In this document: positions 37,908 through 47,775 of the stretch, piece by piece
How the letters are laid out: the number at the start of each line of letters is the position of its first letter
Position numbering within the stretch: the stretch's first letter is position 1
Assembly: GCA_024169445.1 (NCBI GenBank)
Contig: JALKFA010000001.1
Coordinates: forward strand, 682,001 to 746,000
Length of the DNA stretch: 64,000 nt
Source: Buttiauxella agrestis ATCC 33320
Lineage (GTDB): Bacteria; Pseudomonadota; Gammaproteobacteria; Enterobacterales; Enterobacteriaceae
Direction: 5' to 3'
Translations under genes and position numbers: made by a program
The notes under the pieces: model-generated
Told to the model about the DNA's origin: nothing
What the model saw: only the letters and a program-made list of their open reading frames with translations
Database searches by the model: none

Positions 37908-39418
37908 TATGCTGCCTCCTCATGCGAGCCGCTGGCGGCGCTGACGATCATTTCCGCACTGGCTTCACCTGCGCGATATTCGGCAACCATTAGCCCTTCA
38001 TGCATCACGATAATGCGGTCGGCCATGCCCATCACTTCCGGCAATTCGGACGACACCATAATCACCGCCAGGCCGTGACCCACCAGCTCAGACATAAACT
38101 GATGCACCGCAGCTTTGGAGCCGATATCGATGCCTTTAGTCGGCTCATCGAGAATGATCACCTCTGGCTGAGTCGCCAACCATTTACCGATTACCACTTT
38201 TTGCTGATTACCGCCGGATAGCGTTTCAACCGGTTGTTTCCAGCTAAAAGCTTTGACCTGCAAGCGTTTGGCGTATTCATCGGCCAGCGCCCATTCTCGC
38301 GCATCGTTGAGTACACCACGCGGGTTGAGGCGGCTCAGTTGTGGCAAGCTGATGTTTTGGTAGATAGGCAGTTCAATGATGGCGCCCTGCTTCTGGCGCT
38401 CTTCCGGCACACAGACAATCCCGGCTTTGATGGCATCCGCAGGCTGGCGGAATTGCATCGGCTGACCGTTCAGCAAGATTTCACCATGCGATGGCCGCGA
38501 CACGCCTGATAATGCCTGCATCAGTTCCGTGCGCCCGGCACCCACTAAGCCGTAGAAACCGAGGATTTCCCCTTTGCGTAACTGGAAATTGATATGGGCA
38601 AATTCAGTTGGATGGCAGAGATCGTTGACCTCCAGCACCACATCGCCAAGTTCGCAGTGCACTTTCGGGAAGGCGTGAGTGATTTCACGGCCGACCATCA
38701 TGGTGACCATGCGCTCTTCGGTTATCTCATTGATTTGCCCGGAACTGATATACACCCCGTCGCGCAGAATGGTGTAGTGATCGGCAATGGCAAAAATCTC
38801 GTCGAACTTGTGCGAGATAAACAGAATCGCTTTGCCTTCGCGTTTCAGGCGCTCAACGATTTGATAAAACTCGACAATTTCATGCTGCGACAGCGCGGCG
38901 GTTGGTTCGTCGAGAATGACGACCTGTGCCTCAAACGACAATGCGCGCGCAATCGCCACCATATGACGTTGAGCAATACTGAGAGTTTTGAGAGTAGCGC
39001 GAGGGTTAATCTGGACTTCAAGACGGGTAAGGATTTCTTCAGCCTGTTGGTGCATCGCGGGCCAGTCGAGTTTTTTGAAGAAACCGCGATAAATATAGTG
39101 GCCGACAAAAATGTTTTCAGTGACGGTCAGTTCATCAAACAGCACCGTTTCCTGGTGAATGGCTGTGATACCGACTTTGTGCGCCGCTTCTGGGTTTGGC
39201 AGCGTAATCGGGATCGCTTTATATAACAGTTCGCCTTCTTCTGGCTGGTAAATCCCGGTCATGACTTTCACCAGGGTGGATTTACCGGCACCGTTTTCCC
39301 CGATGAGCGCCGTAACTTTCCCCGGCCACAAATCGAGGTGGACATTTTCGAGCGCGCGAACGCCGGGGAAGACTTTGGTGATCCCCTTGAGGGATAGCAG
39401 TGGTGTCGTGAGTGCCAT
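37907..39418 (-). CDS. Rhamnose ABC transporter ATPase (called RhaT in Rhizobium)
   Basis: A 503-residue protein with two fused ABC domains, as in RbsA and other CUT2 ATPases. The N-domain has Walker A GENGAGKSTLVKVMTG (residues about 40-55) and Walker B QVVILDEPTAA. The C-domain has GLVGAGRTELMQAL, the signature LSGGNQQKVVIGKWL and Walker B VIILDEPTKGID. It energises the RhaP/RhaQ permeases. No symbol is given because rhaT is also the name of the symporter at 46486. Confidence 0.92.
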   Translation of the reverse strand: MALTTPLLSLKGITKVFPGVRALENVHLDLWPGKVTALIGENGAGKSTLVKVMTGIYQPEEGELLYKAIPITLPNPEAAHKVGITAIHQETVLFDELTVTENIFVGHYIYRGFFKKLDWPAMHQQAEEILTRLEVQINPRATLKTLSIAQRHMVAIARALSFEAQVVILDEPTAALSQHEIVEFYQIVERLKREGKAILFISHKFDEIFAIADHYTILRDGVYISSGQINEITEERMVTMMVGREITHAFPKVHCELGDVVLEVNDLCHPTEFAHINFQLRKGEILGFYGLVGAGRTELMQALSGVSRPSHGEILLNGQPMQFRQPADAIKAGIVCVPEERQKQGAIIELPIYQNISLPQLSRLNPRGVLNDAREWALADEYAKRLQVKAFSWKQPVETLSGGNQQKVVIGKWLATQPEVIILDEPTKGIDIGSKAAVHQFMSELVGHGLAVIMVSSELPEVMGMADRIIVMHEGLMVAEYRAGEASAEMIVSAASGSHEEAA

Positions 39419-39444
39419 GGTTAAGTTCTCCGTTGATTCTGGTT

Positions 39445-39567
39445 GCCCTCACCCCGGCCCTCTCCCCCAGGAGAGGGAGAACACCGATCTGTCCCCTCTC
39501 TCTCAGGAAGAGGGAGAAAACCTTGGTCGGTCCCCTCGCCCTCAGGGAGAGGGTTAGGGTGAGGGTG
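39445..39567. repeat. CCCTCTCCC-family repeat array in the rha operon
   Basis: The gap between the binding-protein and ATPase genes holds CCCTCACCCCGGCCCTCTCC, two internal GGGAGAGGG/CCCCTC units and a closing GGTTAGGGTGAGGG. The outer arms are inverted, so the transcript can fold into a large hairpin just after the binding-protein gene. Confidence 0.8.
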
Positions 39568-39583
39568 GCTACTAAAACCTAAA

Positions 39584-40576
39584 TCAGAAGATTTTGGAGA
39601 ATTTATCGATGTTGCTGGCATCGTAAACAAACGGCTCAGCCATCGCGCCGTTGCCATCCGCATCCAGCTTCACTTTGCCCAATTTACCCATGCTAGCTTC
39701 CTCTTTCGTCGCCGTACCTTTGACTAAATCGTCTGCCAGGTAAGTGGCGGCGTAGCCGAGATCGATTGGGTTCCAAATGGCAAAACTTTTCGAGGCACCT
39801 GATTTCACGGCACCCGCCATTTCAGACGGCAAGCCAAGGCCGGTCACGTAGACTTTGCCGATTTTGCCCTGGTCTTTCACCGCTTGTGCTGCGGCAACAA
39901 TTCCGACGGAAGACGGCGAAACGATCACTTTTAAATCAGGATAAGATTTCAGCAGGCCGACAGTTTCACGGTAGCTTTTATCGGAAAGATCGTCGCCATA
40001 GGCCACGGTGACCAGATTGATAGACGGGTACTTCGGCAGTACCTTTTTCATCTCTTCAATCCAGATATTCTGGTTAGTTGAGGTAGGCGTGGCGCTCAGT
40101 ATCGCGACATCACCTTTTTCGACGTTCATCGCTTTTAACGCATCTGCGGCCAGTTTGACGTTGGTTTCGCCAATCAATGCGTTATTAGAAGGGTTCAGGT
40201 GAATCTGGCGGCCATCTTTTGCCACACCGGAATCCCATGAAACGACTTTAATGCCACGCTGCATGGCCTTTTTCAGCACCGGAACCAGCGCGTCTGGGTC
40301 ATTAGCAGAAATAGCAATGGCATCAACACCTTGAGCGATCAAGCCGTTGAGAACTTCAATTTGTGCTTCAGCTGTGGTGGTGGTTGGGCCGGTATAAATA
40401 ACTTTAACGTCCCCCAACTCTTTGGCGGCTTCCTGCGCCCCGACGTTTGCTGCTTCAAAGAAACCATTACCAAGCGATTTCGCCACCAGCGCGATTTTCA
40501 CTTCAGCAAGGGCAGAACCAGAGAGTGCTAGTGCGACAACGGTAAGCGTACAACCTAATATTGCTTTAGTTTTCAT
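39584..40576 (-). CDS. rhaS: Rhamnose ABC transporter periplasmic binding protein
   Basis: A 330-residue periplasmic protein of the RbsB/LsrB-like Peripla_BP_4 family. A signal peptide (residues 1-24, LTVVALALSGSALA) precedes the mature domain. KSLGNGFFEAANVGAQEAAK and DAIAISANDPDALVPVLKKA are typical of rhamnose-binding RhaS. GGAGTACAAGCA precedes the ATG. It is followed by a repeat array and then the ATPase gene. The symbol clashes with the AraC-type regulator rhaS at 44642, a different protein. Confidence 0.88.
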   Translation of the reverse strand: MKTKAILGCTLTVVALALSGSALAEVKIALVAKSLGNGFFEAANVGAQEAAKELGDVKVIYTGPTTTTAEAQIEVLNGLIAQGVDAIAISANDPDALVPVLKKAMQRGIKVVSWDSGVAKDGRQIHLNPSNNALIGETNVKLAADALKAMNVEKGDVAILSATPTSTNQNIWIEEMKKVLPKYPSINLVTVAYGDDLSDKSYRETVGLLKSYPDLKVIVSPSSVGIVAAAQAVKDQGKIGKVYVTGLGLPSEMAGAVKSGASKSFAIWNPIDLGYAATYLADDLVKGTATKEEASMGKLGKVKLDADGNGAMAEPFVYDASNIDKFSKIF

Positions 40577-40664
40577 TGCTTGTACTCCGATGTTTGTAGG
40601 GTTTGCAGGTATTTTTATTTTTTTAAGGCGGATGGCATCAGCTCACCCGCCCCAATATTGCTGT

Positions 40665-41489
40665 TTACAACTCTAAAGCACTTGCTAATGGGGTGACGCC
40701 AAAACGCTTACCGAGCGCGATAAGTTCATCGCGAGAGATGGTTTGTTTCATGCCACCCATCGAAATAACTTTTACCAACACTTCAGCAGACTTCTCAGCG
40801 GTATCAATAAGACCAAACGCTTCATCAAGCGTTGGGCCGCTACCGAATACCCCGTGGAACGGCCACAGAACCAACGAGTGTTTTGCCATCTCGTCAGCTG
40901 TCGCATTTCCAATTTCATCGGTGCCTGGCACCATCCACGGCAGAATGCCAACGCCGTCCGGGAACACCACCAGACATTCGGTGCTGCCTTCCCACAATTT
41001 GCGAGTGATGACTTCGGTGGTGTTTTCCAGCACGTAGGTCAGGGCAATCAGGTTGGTGGCATGACAGTGCATGATCACGCGATCTTTACCGCCGGTGGTT
41101 TTGATGCGTACGCTGTGTGACTGGAAGTGTGCCGCCAGTTCAGACGTTGGCACCGCTTCGTTTTCCAGCCCCCACAAAATGTGGTAGCCAGTTCCGCGGT
41201 TGTCCACTTTCACCACGCCAATATTTGCCGCTGGATCCAGTTGTACGTTGCGGAAGAATTTGCCAGAGCCAGTGACGATAAACGGCGTATTCGCCAGTTC
41301 AGGCATCGGCTGGCTTAATGCGATGTAACGAGGTGCGGCGTGGAAATCAGCCTGGAATGGCGTGATATCCGCTTCATCCAGACGCATGGTGATGTTGCCG
41401 CCATTGCGCTCATCCCAGCCTTTCAGCCAGGCATCACTTGTTGCTTTGATCATGCCTTCTACAAACCAGGCTTTGAGGATGTTCTGCAT
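40665..41489 (-). CDS. rhaD: Rhamnulose-1-phosphate aldolase
   Basis: A 274-residue class II (zinc) aldolase that splits L-rhamnulose 1-phosphate into dihydroxyacetone phosphate and L-lactaldehyde. The zinc-binding HCHATN motif and a further His in [11 protein letters not shown] are present, and the phosphate loop reads GWDERNGGN. The start at 41489 ([13 protein letters not shown]) matches the E. coli N terminus and length; an upstream in-frame ATG is rejected. It is third in rhaBAD, separated from rhaA by a CCCTCTCCC-family repeat. Confidence 0.97.
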   Translation of the reverse strand: MQNILKAWFVEGMIKATSDAWLKGWDERNGGNITMRLDEADITPFQADFHAAPRYIALSQPMPELANTPFIVTGSGKFFRNVQLDPAANIGVVKVDNRGTGYHILWGLENEAVPTSELAAHFQSHSVRIKTTGGKDRVIMHCHATNLIALTYVLENTTEVITRKLWEGSTECLVVFPDGVGILPWMVPGTDEIGNATADEMAKHSLVLWPFHGVFGSGPTLDEAFGLIDTAEKSAEVLVKVISMGGMKQTISRDELIALGKRFGVTPLASALEL

Positions 41490-41518
41490 AGTCTTGTGGT
41501 TCCTTTGGTATTGGTGAG

Positions 41519-41611
41519 GGCTTTTTCCCCTCAACCTGGCCCTCTCCCAAGGGAGAGGGAATTAATCATGTTTTCTCCTTCTCCCTCAGGGAGAAGGTCG
41601 GGATGAGGGTG
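41519..41611. repeat. CCCTCTCCC-family repeat in the rhaA-rhaD gap
   Basis: CCTCAACCTGGCCCTCTCCC, AAGGGAGAGGGA, then CTTCTCCCTCAGGGAGAAGG and GGGATGAGGG. Two hairpins and inverted outer arms fill nearly the whole gap between rhaA and rhaD. Confidence 0.8.
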
Positions 41612-41612
41612 G

Positions 41613-42872
41613 TTAACCGCGTTTGCTCAACACGTCCTGCTCGTAAGTACGCACAGTTTTCAGCCACTGGGCATCAACCGGCGTGTCATTACGCTGGCAA
41701 TACATTTCCCAAACCGCTGCCCATGGCAGTGATTTTTGCTCTTCCAGCAAGGCCAGACGCGCGGTGTAATCACCATCACGCTCAAGCTGGCGCAGAGTTT
41801 CAGTTGGCTCCAGCAACGCACGCAGCAGTGCTTTTTTCATGTTGCGAGTACCGATAACCCACGCCGCAATGCGGTTAATGGAGGCATCGAAGAAATCCAG
41901 CCCGATGTGTACGCGGTCGAACAGGTCGTGGCGGATAATTTCACTGGCGATAGCTTGAGTTTCGTCATCCAGCAGTACCACGTGGTCGCTGTCCCAACGC
42001 ACTGGACGGCTTACGTGCAGCAGCAGGCGCGGTACATACAGCATGGCGCTGGAGATTTTATCGGAGATAACTTCAGTCGGATGGAAGTGACCGGCATCCA
42101 GGCACAGCGCGGTCTGGCGGCTGGTTGCATAACCGAAGTAGAACTCGTTGGAACCCACGGTGTAGCTTTCGGCACCAATACCGAACAGCTTGCTTTCTAC
42201 CGCATCGATGTGATGTTGCGGGTTGAGTTTTTCGCTCATCGCTTCATCCAGTGCCGCGACCAGACGCTGGCGCGGAGCCAGGCGATCAACAGTGATGTCT
42301 TTCATGCCATCCGGGATCCAGATGTTCATTACTGACGGCGTACCTAACTGCTCGCCGAAGTAAGCAGAAACTTTGCGGCTGGCTTTAACGTGGTCAATCC
42401 AGAACTGACGAATTTCATCGTTAGCGTGGGACAACGTAAAACCATCGGCGCTTAACGGGTGCGAGAAACAAGATGGGTTGAAATCCAGCCCTAACTTGTT
42501 GGTTTTCGCCCACTCAACCCAGTTTTTGAAGTGTTCTGGTTTGATTTTGTCGCGTGAAACTGGCTGCTCAGATTCCAGATAAATGGCGTGCAGGTTCAGG
42601 CGTTTTGGGCCAGGGATCAGGCTTAATGCACGATCCAGATCGGAGCGTAATTCAGTCGCGTTGCGCGCTTTACCCGGATAGTTACCGGTGGCTTGAATCC
42701 CGCCGCTCAGCGCACCTTCTGGGTTTTCAAACCCGGCAACGTCATCGCCCTGCCAGCAGTGCATAGAAACCGGCAAGCGGTCGAGCTGTTGCAGAGCAGA
42801 TTCAACATCAACACCGACAGCAGCAAAACGCTGTTTCGCCAGTTCCCAGGCTTGATCAAGAGGTGTGGTCAT
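41613..42872 (-). CDS. rhaA: L-rhamnose isomerase
   Basis: A 419-residue (beta/alpha)8 isomerase that converts L-rhamnose to L-rhamnulose with a divalent metal. It shows the family segments [35 protein letters not shown] and [12 protein letters not shown]. The ATG at 42872 is preferred over 42878 because GGAG lies 8 nt upstream and it gives the E. coli length. Its start overlaps the rhaB stop in an ATGA junction. Confidence 0.97.
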   Translation of the reverse strand: MTTPLDQAWELAKQRFAAVGVDVESALQQLDRLPVSMHCWQGDDVAGFENPEGALSGGIQATGNYPGKARNATELRSDLDRALSLIPGPKRLNLHAIYLESEQPVSRDKIKPEHFKNWVEWAKTNKLGLDFNPSCFSHPLSADGFTLSHANDEIRQFWIDHVKASRKVSAYFGEQLGTPSVMNIWIPDGMKDITVDRLAPRQRLVAALDEAMSEKLNPQHHIDAVESKLFGIGAESYTVGSNEFYFGYATSRQTALCLDAGHFHPTEVISDKISSAMLYVPRLLLHVSRPVRWDSDHVVLLDDETQAIASEIIRHDLFDRVHIGLDFFDASINRIAAWVIGTRNMKKALLRALLEPTETLRQLERDGDYTARLALLEEQKSLPWAAVWEMYCQRNDTPVDAQWLKTVRTYEQDVLSKRG

Positions 42873-44341
42873 GCGCAAAACTCCTTTTGTTTTTGATTGC
42901 TCAGCGGGAACTGCGCGATATACCGGGCAATTTCGCTATCTGTTTGTGGGGTAAAAGATTTCAATTCATAGCTGGCGGCGACGATTTTGCGGAAGTCGTC
43001 AACGTCAGTGATTTCATCCAGCGCCATTAACTGGCAGCCGATATTGCCAAGCGTTGAGGCCTCAATCGGGCCGGCGAATACCGGAATCCCGCAGGCGTCA
43101 GCGCATAGCTGGTTCAGTAATTCGTTCTGGCTACCGCCGCCGACAATATTCAGGCAGCTAAACTCATGGCCACGAACGCTGGCCAGTTCTGCCAAAGTTT
43201 TGGCGTACAACAGCGCCAGGCTGTCGAAAATGCAGCGTGCAAGCTCGTTGTCTGTGAATGGAACCGGCTGGTTGCTTTCGCGACATGCCGCCTGAATTTC
43301 ACGGCTCATGCTTTCAGGGTTAATAAAACGATCGTCGTTCGGGTTGATCACAAAGCGGCAGGCCGGAGTTTTACGGGTGCGATCGATAAGATCGCCCAGA
43401 TCCGTGATCTCCAACTCTCTCGTGACGCGCTGTAACAACCATAGGCCCATAATGTTTTTCAGCACCCGATAACGCCCTTCCGCACCACCTTCGTTGGTGA
43501 TGTTGGCGGCTAATGCTGCGCTATTGGCATACGGCGTTTTGCTCTCAAAGCCCATCAACGACCAGGTGCCAGAAGAAAGGTAGGCGGCGTTTTTATCTTT
43601 CAGCGGTGCGCCGATGACCGCGCTGGCGGTGTCGTGCGTCGCGACTGATACTACCGGGATTTTGTTCCCTTCGCGGCAAATCCACTGACCGATAACGTTG
43701 CCCGGATGGGTCGGCGTGCCGAACCATTTGCCTGGTACGCCCGCCCACTCGAGCAGGGTTTCATCCCAGTTATCGCTATTGATATTGACCAGCTGCGTGG
43801 TTGTGGCGTTGGTGTATTCCCAGTTCAACGCGCCCGTCAGGCGGTAGCAGAAATAGTCCGGGATCAGCAGTGCGTGTTCGACTTTATCGAACAGTTCTGG
43901 CTGTTGCTGCGCCAAAGCTCGGAACTGGTAAAGCGTGTTGAAAGGCAGGAACTGAATACCAGTACGACGATAGATTTCTTCGCGACCTAACTGGTTGAAA
44001 GCTTCGTCCATCACGCCGTCGGTGCGGCTGTCGCGATAAGAAACAGGCTGCCCAACTCGATTACCGTCGCGGTCAATCAGCACGTAATCAACACCCCAGG
44101 TGTCAATGCCGATACTGTCAATGGCGATACCTTCATCGCAGGCTTTTTGCAGGCCAGTGCGGATTTCCATTTCCAGCGCGTCCACATCCCACACGGTGGA
44201 ACCGTCGACCTGTTTTAAACAGTTGGTGAAACGATGAATTTCTCGCAGACAAATGCTGCGGGTATCACGTTCAAAGCGCGCCAGCATGACACGGCCGCTT
44301 GATGCGCCCAGGTCTACCGCAACGCTATGGCGTAGAGTCAT
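42869..44341 (-). CDS. rhaB: L-rhamnulokinase
   Basis: A 490-residue FGGY-family kinase that phosphorylates L-rhamnulose. The N-terminal phosphate loop reads [16 protein letters not shown]. The catalytic Asp region is [17 protein letters not shown], and the C-terminal signature is [15 protein letters not shown]. The start at 44341 ([12 protein letters not shown]) matches E. coli; the in-frame extension to 44461 runs through the promoter and is rejected. It is first gene of a nine-gene unit from rhaB to rhaM, if transcription passes the repeats. Confidence 0.97.
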   Translation of the reverse strand: MTLRHSVAVDLGASSGRVMLARFERDTRSICLREIHRFTNCLKQVDGSTVWDVDALEMEIRTGLQKACDEGIAIDSIGIDTWGVDYVLIDRDGNRVGQPVSYRDSRTDGVMDEAFNQLGREEIYRRTGIQFLPFNTLYQFRALAQQQPELFDKVEHALLIPDYFCYRLTGALNWEYTNATTTQLVNINSDNWDETLLEWAGVPGKWFGTPTHPGNVIGQWICREGNKIPVVSVATHDTASAVIGAPLKDKNAAYLSSGTWSLMGFESKTPYANSAALAANITNEGGAEGRYRVLKNIMGLWLLQRVTRELEITDLGDLIDRTRKTPACRFVINPNDDRFINPESMSREIQAACRESNQPVPFTDNELARCIFDSLALLYAKTLAELASVRGHEFSCLNIVGGGSQNELLNQLCADACGIPVFAGPIEASTLGNIGCQLMALDEITDVDDFRKIVAASYELKSFTPQTDSEIARYIAQFPLSNQKQKEFCA

Positions 44342-44371
44342 TTTGGGGGTCCTTGCTAAATTAATTGACCC

Positions 44372-44467
44372 CACTCTAAAAAGTAACGCTGTTGACCACC
44401 TTCTCGTTACTGACAGCGCTAATCCGCCGCTGGCAAAGAAGCAAAGATGAACGTGAGTCATGTCACA
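44372..44467. promoter_or_regulatory. rhaBAD promoter with RhaS and CRP sites
   Basis: On the minus strand TGTCAGTAACGAGAAGGT (44415-44398) is identical to the conserved RhaS half-site next to the E. coli rhaBAD -35, and a TTTTTAGA block near the -10 follows. Upstream, CGTGAGTCATGTCACA (44452-44467) matches the CRP consensus in nine of ten key positions. The 300-bp region also serves the divergent rhaSR promoter. Confidence 0.8.
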
Positions 44468-44641
44468 GATTCGTGTTTATCACCCATAAAACCGGGCTGT
44501 GACACTCTCCGCATTTCCTGATAATTCCCGACCTTTCTTAAAAAACGAGCAGGATTTAACGGATTTCGCGTCGAAAACTTAAGGTGCAGATGAGAAGCGT
44601 TATCTACTATCTGCTCATCGCAAAACGGTTTGGGGTTAATG

Positions 44642-45478
44642 ATGACGGTATTACATGGTTTTGACTTTTTCCCATCTGGGCATTCGTCTGTGGCGATTGA
44701 GCCGCGTTTACCCCAGGCCGCCTTTCCGGAACACCATCATGACTTTTGCGAAATAGTCATTGTTGAGCACGGCACCGGAACCCACGTTTTTAACGGCCAG
44801 CCGTACACATTAAGCGGCGGTTCCGTCTGTTTCGTGCGCGATCACGATCGCCATTTGTACGAGCACACCGAAAATCTGTGCCTGACCAATATTCTGTACC
44901 GTGCGCCAGACGCATTTTGCTTTTTGTCCGGGTTGGATAAGTTGCTGCCGCAAGAGCAGGACGGCCATTACCCGTCGCACTGGCGCGTGAATCAACCCGT
45001 TTTGCAGCAAGTACGCGGGCTGATTGAACAGTTTGAGCAAATTGGTGAAGCGTCGGATACCCATTCTGTCGCCAACCGTGAAATTCTGTTTATGCAGTTG
45101 CTGGTATTGCTGCGCAAAGGCAGCATGGTGGAAGGTGCTGCAAGTTCAGAAGGCCGGTTAAATCTGCTGATGGCATGGCTTGAAGATCACTTCGCTGAAG
45201 ATATTTGCTGGGAAGCACTGGCTTCACAATTCACACTTTCCCTGCGTACTCTGCATCGCCAGCTAAAACAGCGAACGGGTATGACGCCCCAACGCTATCT
45301 CAACCGTTTACGTTTGATGAAAGCACGTCACTTGTTGCGCCATGGCGACGAAAGCGTCACAGACATCGCTTTTCAATGCGGTTTTGGCGACAGTAACCAC
45401 TTTTCGACGCTGTTTAAGCGTGAGTTTTCCTGGTCACCGCGTGAGATTCGCCAGGGCCGAGATACGCAACTTCAGTAA
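44642..45478 (+). CDS. rhaS: Rhamnose-responsive activator RhaS (AraC family)
   Basis: A 278-residue AraC-family activator of rhaBAD and rhaT. The N-terminal cupin binds L-rhamnose ([17 protein letters not shown]). The C-terminal pair of helix-turn-helix motifs spans about residues 175-275, with [20 protein letters not shown] and [19 protein letters not shown]. The ATG at 44642 (MTVLHG) gives the E. coli length; the preceding ATG at 44639 and TTG at 44630 are less likely. It is divergent from rhaB and first in rhaSR. Confidence 0.96.
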   Translation: MTVLHGFDFFPSGHSSVAIEPRLPQAAFPEHHHDFCEIVIVEHGTGTHVFNGQPYTLSGGSVCFVRDHDRHLYEHTENLCLTNILYRAPDAFCFLSGLDKLLPQEQDGHYPSHWRVNQPVLQQVRGLIEQFEQIGEASDTHSVANREILFMQLLVLLRKGSMVEGAASSEGRLNLLMAWLEDHFAEDICWEALASQFTLSLRTLHRQLKQRTGMTPQRYLNRLRLMKARHLLRHGDESVTDIAFQCGFGDSNHFSTLFKREFSWSPREIRQGRDTQLQ

Positions 45479-45535
45479 TCGCGAGGGCAATCACCGTTTT
45501 TTTAGCCAAAAAAGCCAATACTTGCCTGTTAGTTT

Positions 45536-45607
45536 GTCGGATGGCGCTGCGCTTATCCGACCTACGGTGCTTGTTTTGTCGGGTGGATAAGCGAAACGTC
45601 ATCCACC
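45536..45607. repeat. REP pair in the rhaS-rhaR gap
   Basis: GTCGGATGGCGCTGCGCTTA... and GTGGATAAGCGAAACGTCAT... form two REP-type palindromes within the 158-bp gap. They could stabilise or uncouple the rhaS part of the transcript. Confidence 0.75.
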
Positions 45608-45636
45608 ATTTAGATTTTGGTTTTTGAGGCATTACG

Positions 45637-46485
45637 GTGGCAAATCATTTAGTTCTCAAAAAAGCGGATTTCTTCGTTTCTGCCACGCAGCCCGTGGCGG
45701 TGGCGGATCGCTATCCGCAAAATGTCTTTGCCGAACATACCCACGATTTCTGCGAGCTGGTGCTGGTTTGGCGCGGTAACGGCTTGCACACCCTCAATGA
45801 CCGGCCGTATCGCATCACCTGCGGCGACCTGTTTTATATCCGCGCGGAAGACCGCCACAGCTACGAATCGGTTAACGGTTTAGTGCTGCATAACATCATC
45901 TACTGCCCTGAAAGGCTCAAACTCAACGTCGACTGGAATGATTTGTTGCACAGCACACGGGCTGCCGGGAAAGATCCACGCTGGCGGCTGAGTAGCCACG
46001 GCATGGCACAAGCGCGGCAGTTAATCGGCCAACTGGAACACGAAAGCGTGAAAATGGACGCGCTGTCGGTGTGTCTGACCGAGAGCCTGTTCCTGCAACT
46101 GTGCATTTTGTTGCGCCGCCATCGCTATCAATCTCAGGATGCAACTGGGCCAGACAGTAGCGAAACGTTCGATTTATTGCTGGCAGCGTTGGGGAAAAGC
46201 CTCGATTCGTCCTTTGAGCTTGCGCATTTTTGCCAGCAACATCAGGTGGCAGAGCGCCATTTACGGCAGATTTTCCGCCAGCAAACCGGCATGAGCATCA
46301 GCCAATATTTACGCCAGTTACGCATCTGCCAGGCACAGGATTTATTGCGTCATAGTGAGTTGTTGATTGGTGATATCGCCACACGATGTGGCTTTGAGGA
46401 TAGTAACTATTTTTCGGTGGTCTTTACCAAGGAAACGGGGTTGACGCCACGGCTGTGGCGTCAACGATATGCTATTGAAACATAA
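45637..46485 (+). CDS. rhaR: Rhamnose-responsive activator RhaR (AraC family)
   Basis: A 282-residue AraC-family activator of the rhaSR operon. The cupin segment [20 protein letters not shown] is followed by the DNA-binding region with [20 protein letters not shown] and [18 protein letters not shown]. It starts with GTG at 45637, the only start that aligns with the family; TGAGG lies about 8 nt upstream. Its stop codon directly abuts the stop of the converging rhaT gene with no spacer. Confidence 0.96.
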   Translation: MANHLVLKKADFFVSATQPVAVADRYPQNVFAEHTHDFCELVLVWRGNGLHTLNDRPYRITCGDLFYIRAEDRHSYESVNGLVLHNIIYCPERLKLNVDWNDLLHSTRAAGKDPRWRLSSHGMAQARQLIGQLEHESVKMDALSVCLTESLFLQLCILLRRHRYQSQDATGPDSSETFDLLLAALGKSLDSSFELAHFCQQHQVAERHLRQIFRQQTGMSISQYLRQLRICQAQDLLRHSELLIGDIATRCGFEDSNYFSVVFTKETGLTPRLWRQRYAIET

Positions 46486-47520
46486 TTAATTTGCCATGCC
46501 GAGGCCGACGATGTTGGCAGCAATAATAATCACCACGCAACCGACGCTCAGTACACCGACAGGACGAGTTCCTGCCGATTTCCACTCTTTCATAATCAAG
46601 CCAACCAACCCGCCGCACAGCACGTAGAAGCTCATGTGCAACATCCAGCTCATGTAGTCGTACTGCGCAGGAATTTTAGCGTGGCCCCAGGCGTAGAAGA
46701 AGAACTGCAGATACCACATCAAACCGGCAAGTGCCGCGAATAACACGTTGCTGATGATTAATGGTTTTGCCAGTGAGAAGTCTGCTTTTATCGACAAGTT
46801 CTGCATTTTTGCCAGACGAATGAAGCAGAAGCCAAGGTTGACAAGTGCGCCGCCGCCCATAATCACCACGTAACTTGGCAAGGCCACATACAGCGGGTCA
46901 ACGCCCAGTGCTGCTGCCGCTTCGTGCATCGGTTTTGCGGCGTCCATCGCAAAGGACATACCTGCTGAGAAAATGCCGCACATCACCGCCAGAACCAGCC
47001 CTTTTTTCAGGTTGAACTCTTCAGCCTTGATGCCCATTTTGCGTTCTTTGAGTTGGCCTGCGCGGGTGACAATGGCCACGCCGATCAGCGCAACCAGAAC
47101 ACCCAGCAACGTCATGCGTCCACCAGGTGTGCCAATCAGCACATCAAATTTTCCGGCAATTATTGGCGTCATTAAGGTGCCGACAATCAGCGTGATGCCA
47201 ATCGCAATACCGATGCCCATCGACATGCCCAAGTAGCGCATGGTCAGGCCATAGTTAATGTTACCAATGCCCCACATTGCGCCAAACAAGAAGACTGGCA
47301 ACAAAGTTGAAGCGTTAAACGAACCGAAGTAAGCCCAAAAATCAGGAAGTAAAACGTAACTCACCGTCCATGGCAAAATAATCCAGGAAACGAAGCCGCC
47401 AACCGCCCACATTGTTTCCCATGACCAACGCTGCACTTTTTTAAAAGGGGCGTAAAAACAGGCAGCGCTCGCGGCGCCCACGAGATGCCAGATTATCCCC
47501 ATCGTTATTGCATTACTCAT
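46486..47520 (-). CDS. rhaT: L-rhamnose/H+ symporter
   Basis: A 344-residue inner-membrane symporter with ten hydrophobic segments, equal in length to E. coli RhaT. It begins [20 protein letters not shown] and has the conserved [20 protein letters not shown] segment. It imports L-rhamnose with a proton. The strain therefore has two rhamnose importers, this symporter and the ABC system at 35903-40576. It is transcribed as a single gene towards rhaR. Confidence 0.96.
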   Translation of the reverse strand: MSNAITMGIIWHLVGAASAACFYAPFKKVQRWSWETMWAVGGFVSWIILPWTVSYVLLPDFWAYFGSFNASTLLPVFLFGAMWGIGNINYGLTMRYLGMSMGIGIAIGITLIVGTLMTPIIAGKFDVLIGTPGGRMTLLGVLVALIGVAIVTRAGQLKERKMGIKAEEFNLKKGLVLAVMCGIFSAGMSFAMDAAKPMHEAAAALGVDPLYVALPSYVVIMGGGALVNLGFCFIRLAKMQNLSIKADFSLAKPLIISNVLFAALAGLMWYLQFFFYAWGHAKIPAQYDYMSWMLHMSFYVLCGGLVGLIMKEWKSAGTRPVGVLSVGCVVIIIAANIVGLGMAN

Positions 47521-47740
47521 TATCCATATCCCTCTGTTTTAACTAAAAAACTCAGGGGTGACAGCTGACTACCCCATTGCCACTGAGTCTAAGGATTGAG
47601 CAACTTGCTAACCTTCTATGTGCTGCCGTGGCGGAGAGAAAAATGGCAAAATTCAGGGGGTGCGATTGACGGGGGTCACAGTTCTTTATAACCATGATAT
47701 TTCAAGTTGTGGGTCGATTAGCTGCGAATGAAAGTGAGCA

Positions 47741-47766
47741 GTGGATAAGCGCAAGCGCCATCCACC
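47741..47766. repeat. REP element
   Basis: GTGGATAAGCGCAAGCGCCA followed by TCCACC is a compact REP palindrome in the 255-bp gap upstream of rhaT. Nothing else is clear in that gap beyond the expected rhaT promoter. Confidence 0.75.
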
Positions 47767-47775
47767 GTTTTTGGA

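Noticed and set aside
42869-44461. Longer rhaB starting at 44461
   Set aside because: The extra 40 codons cover the RhaS and CRP sites of the promoter; [12 protein letters not shown] at 44341 matches the known N terminus.
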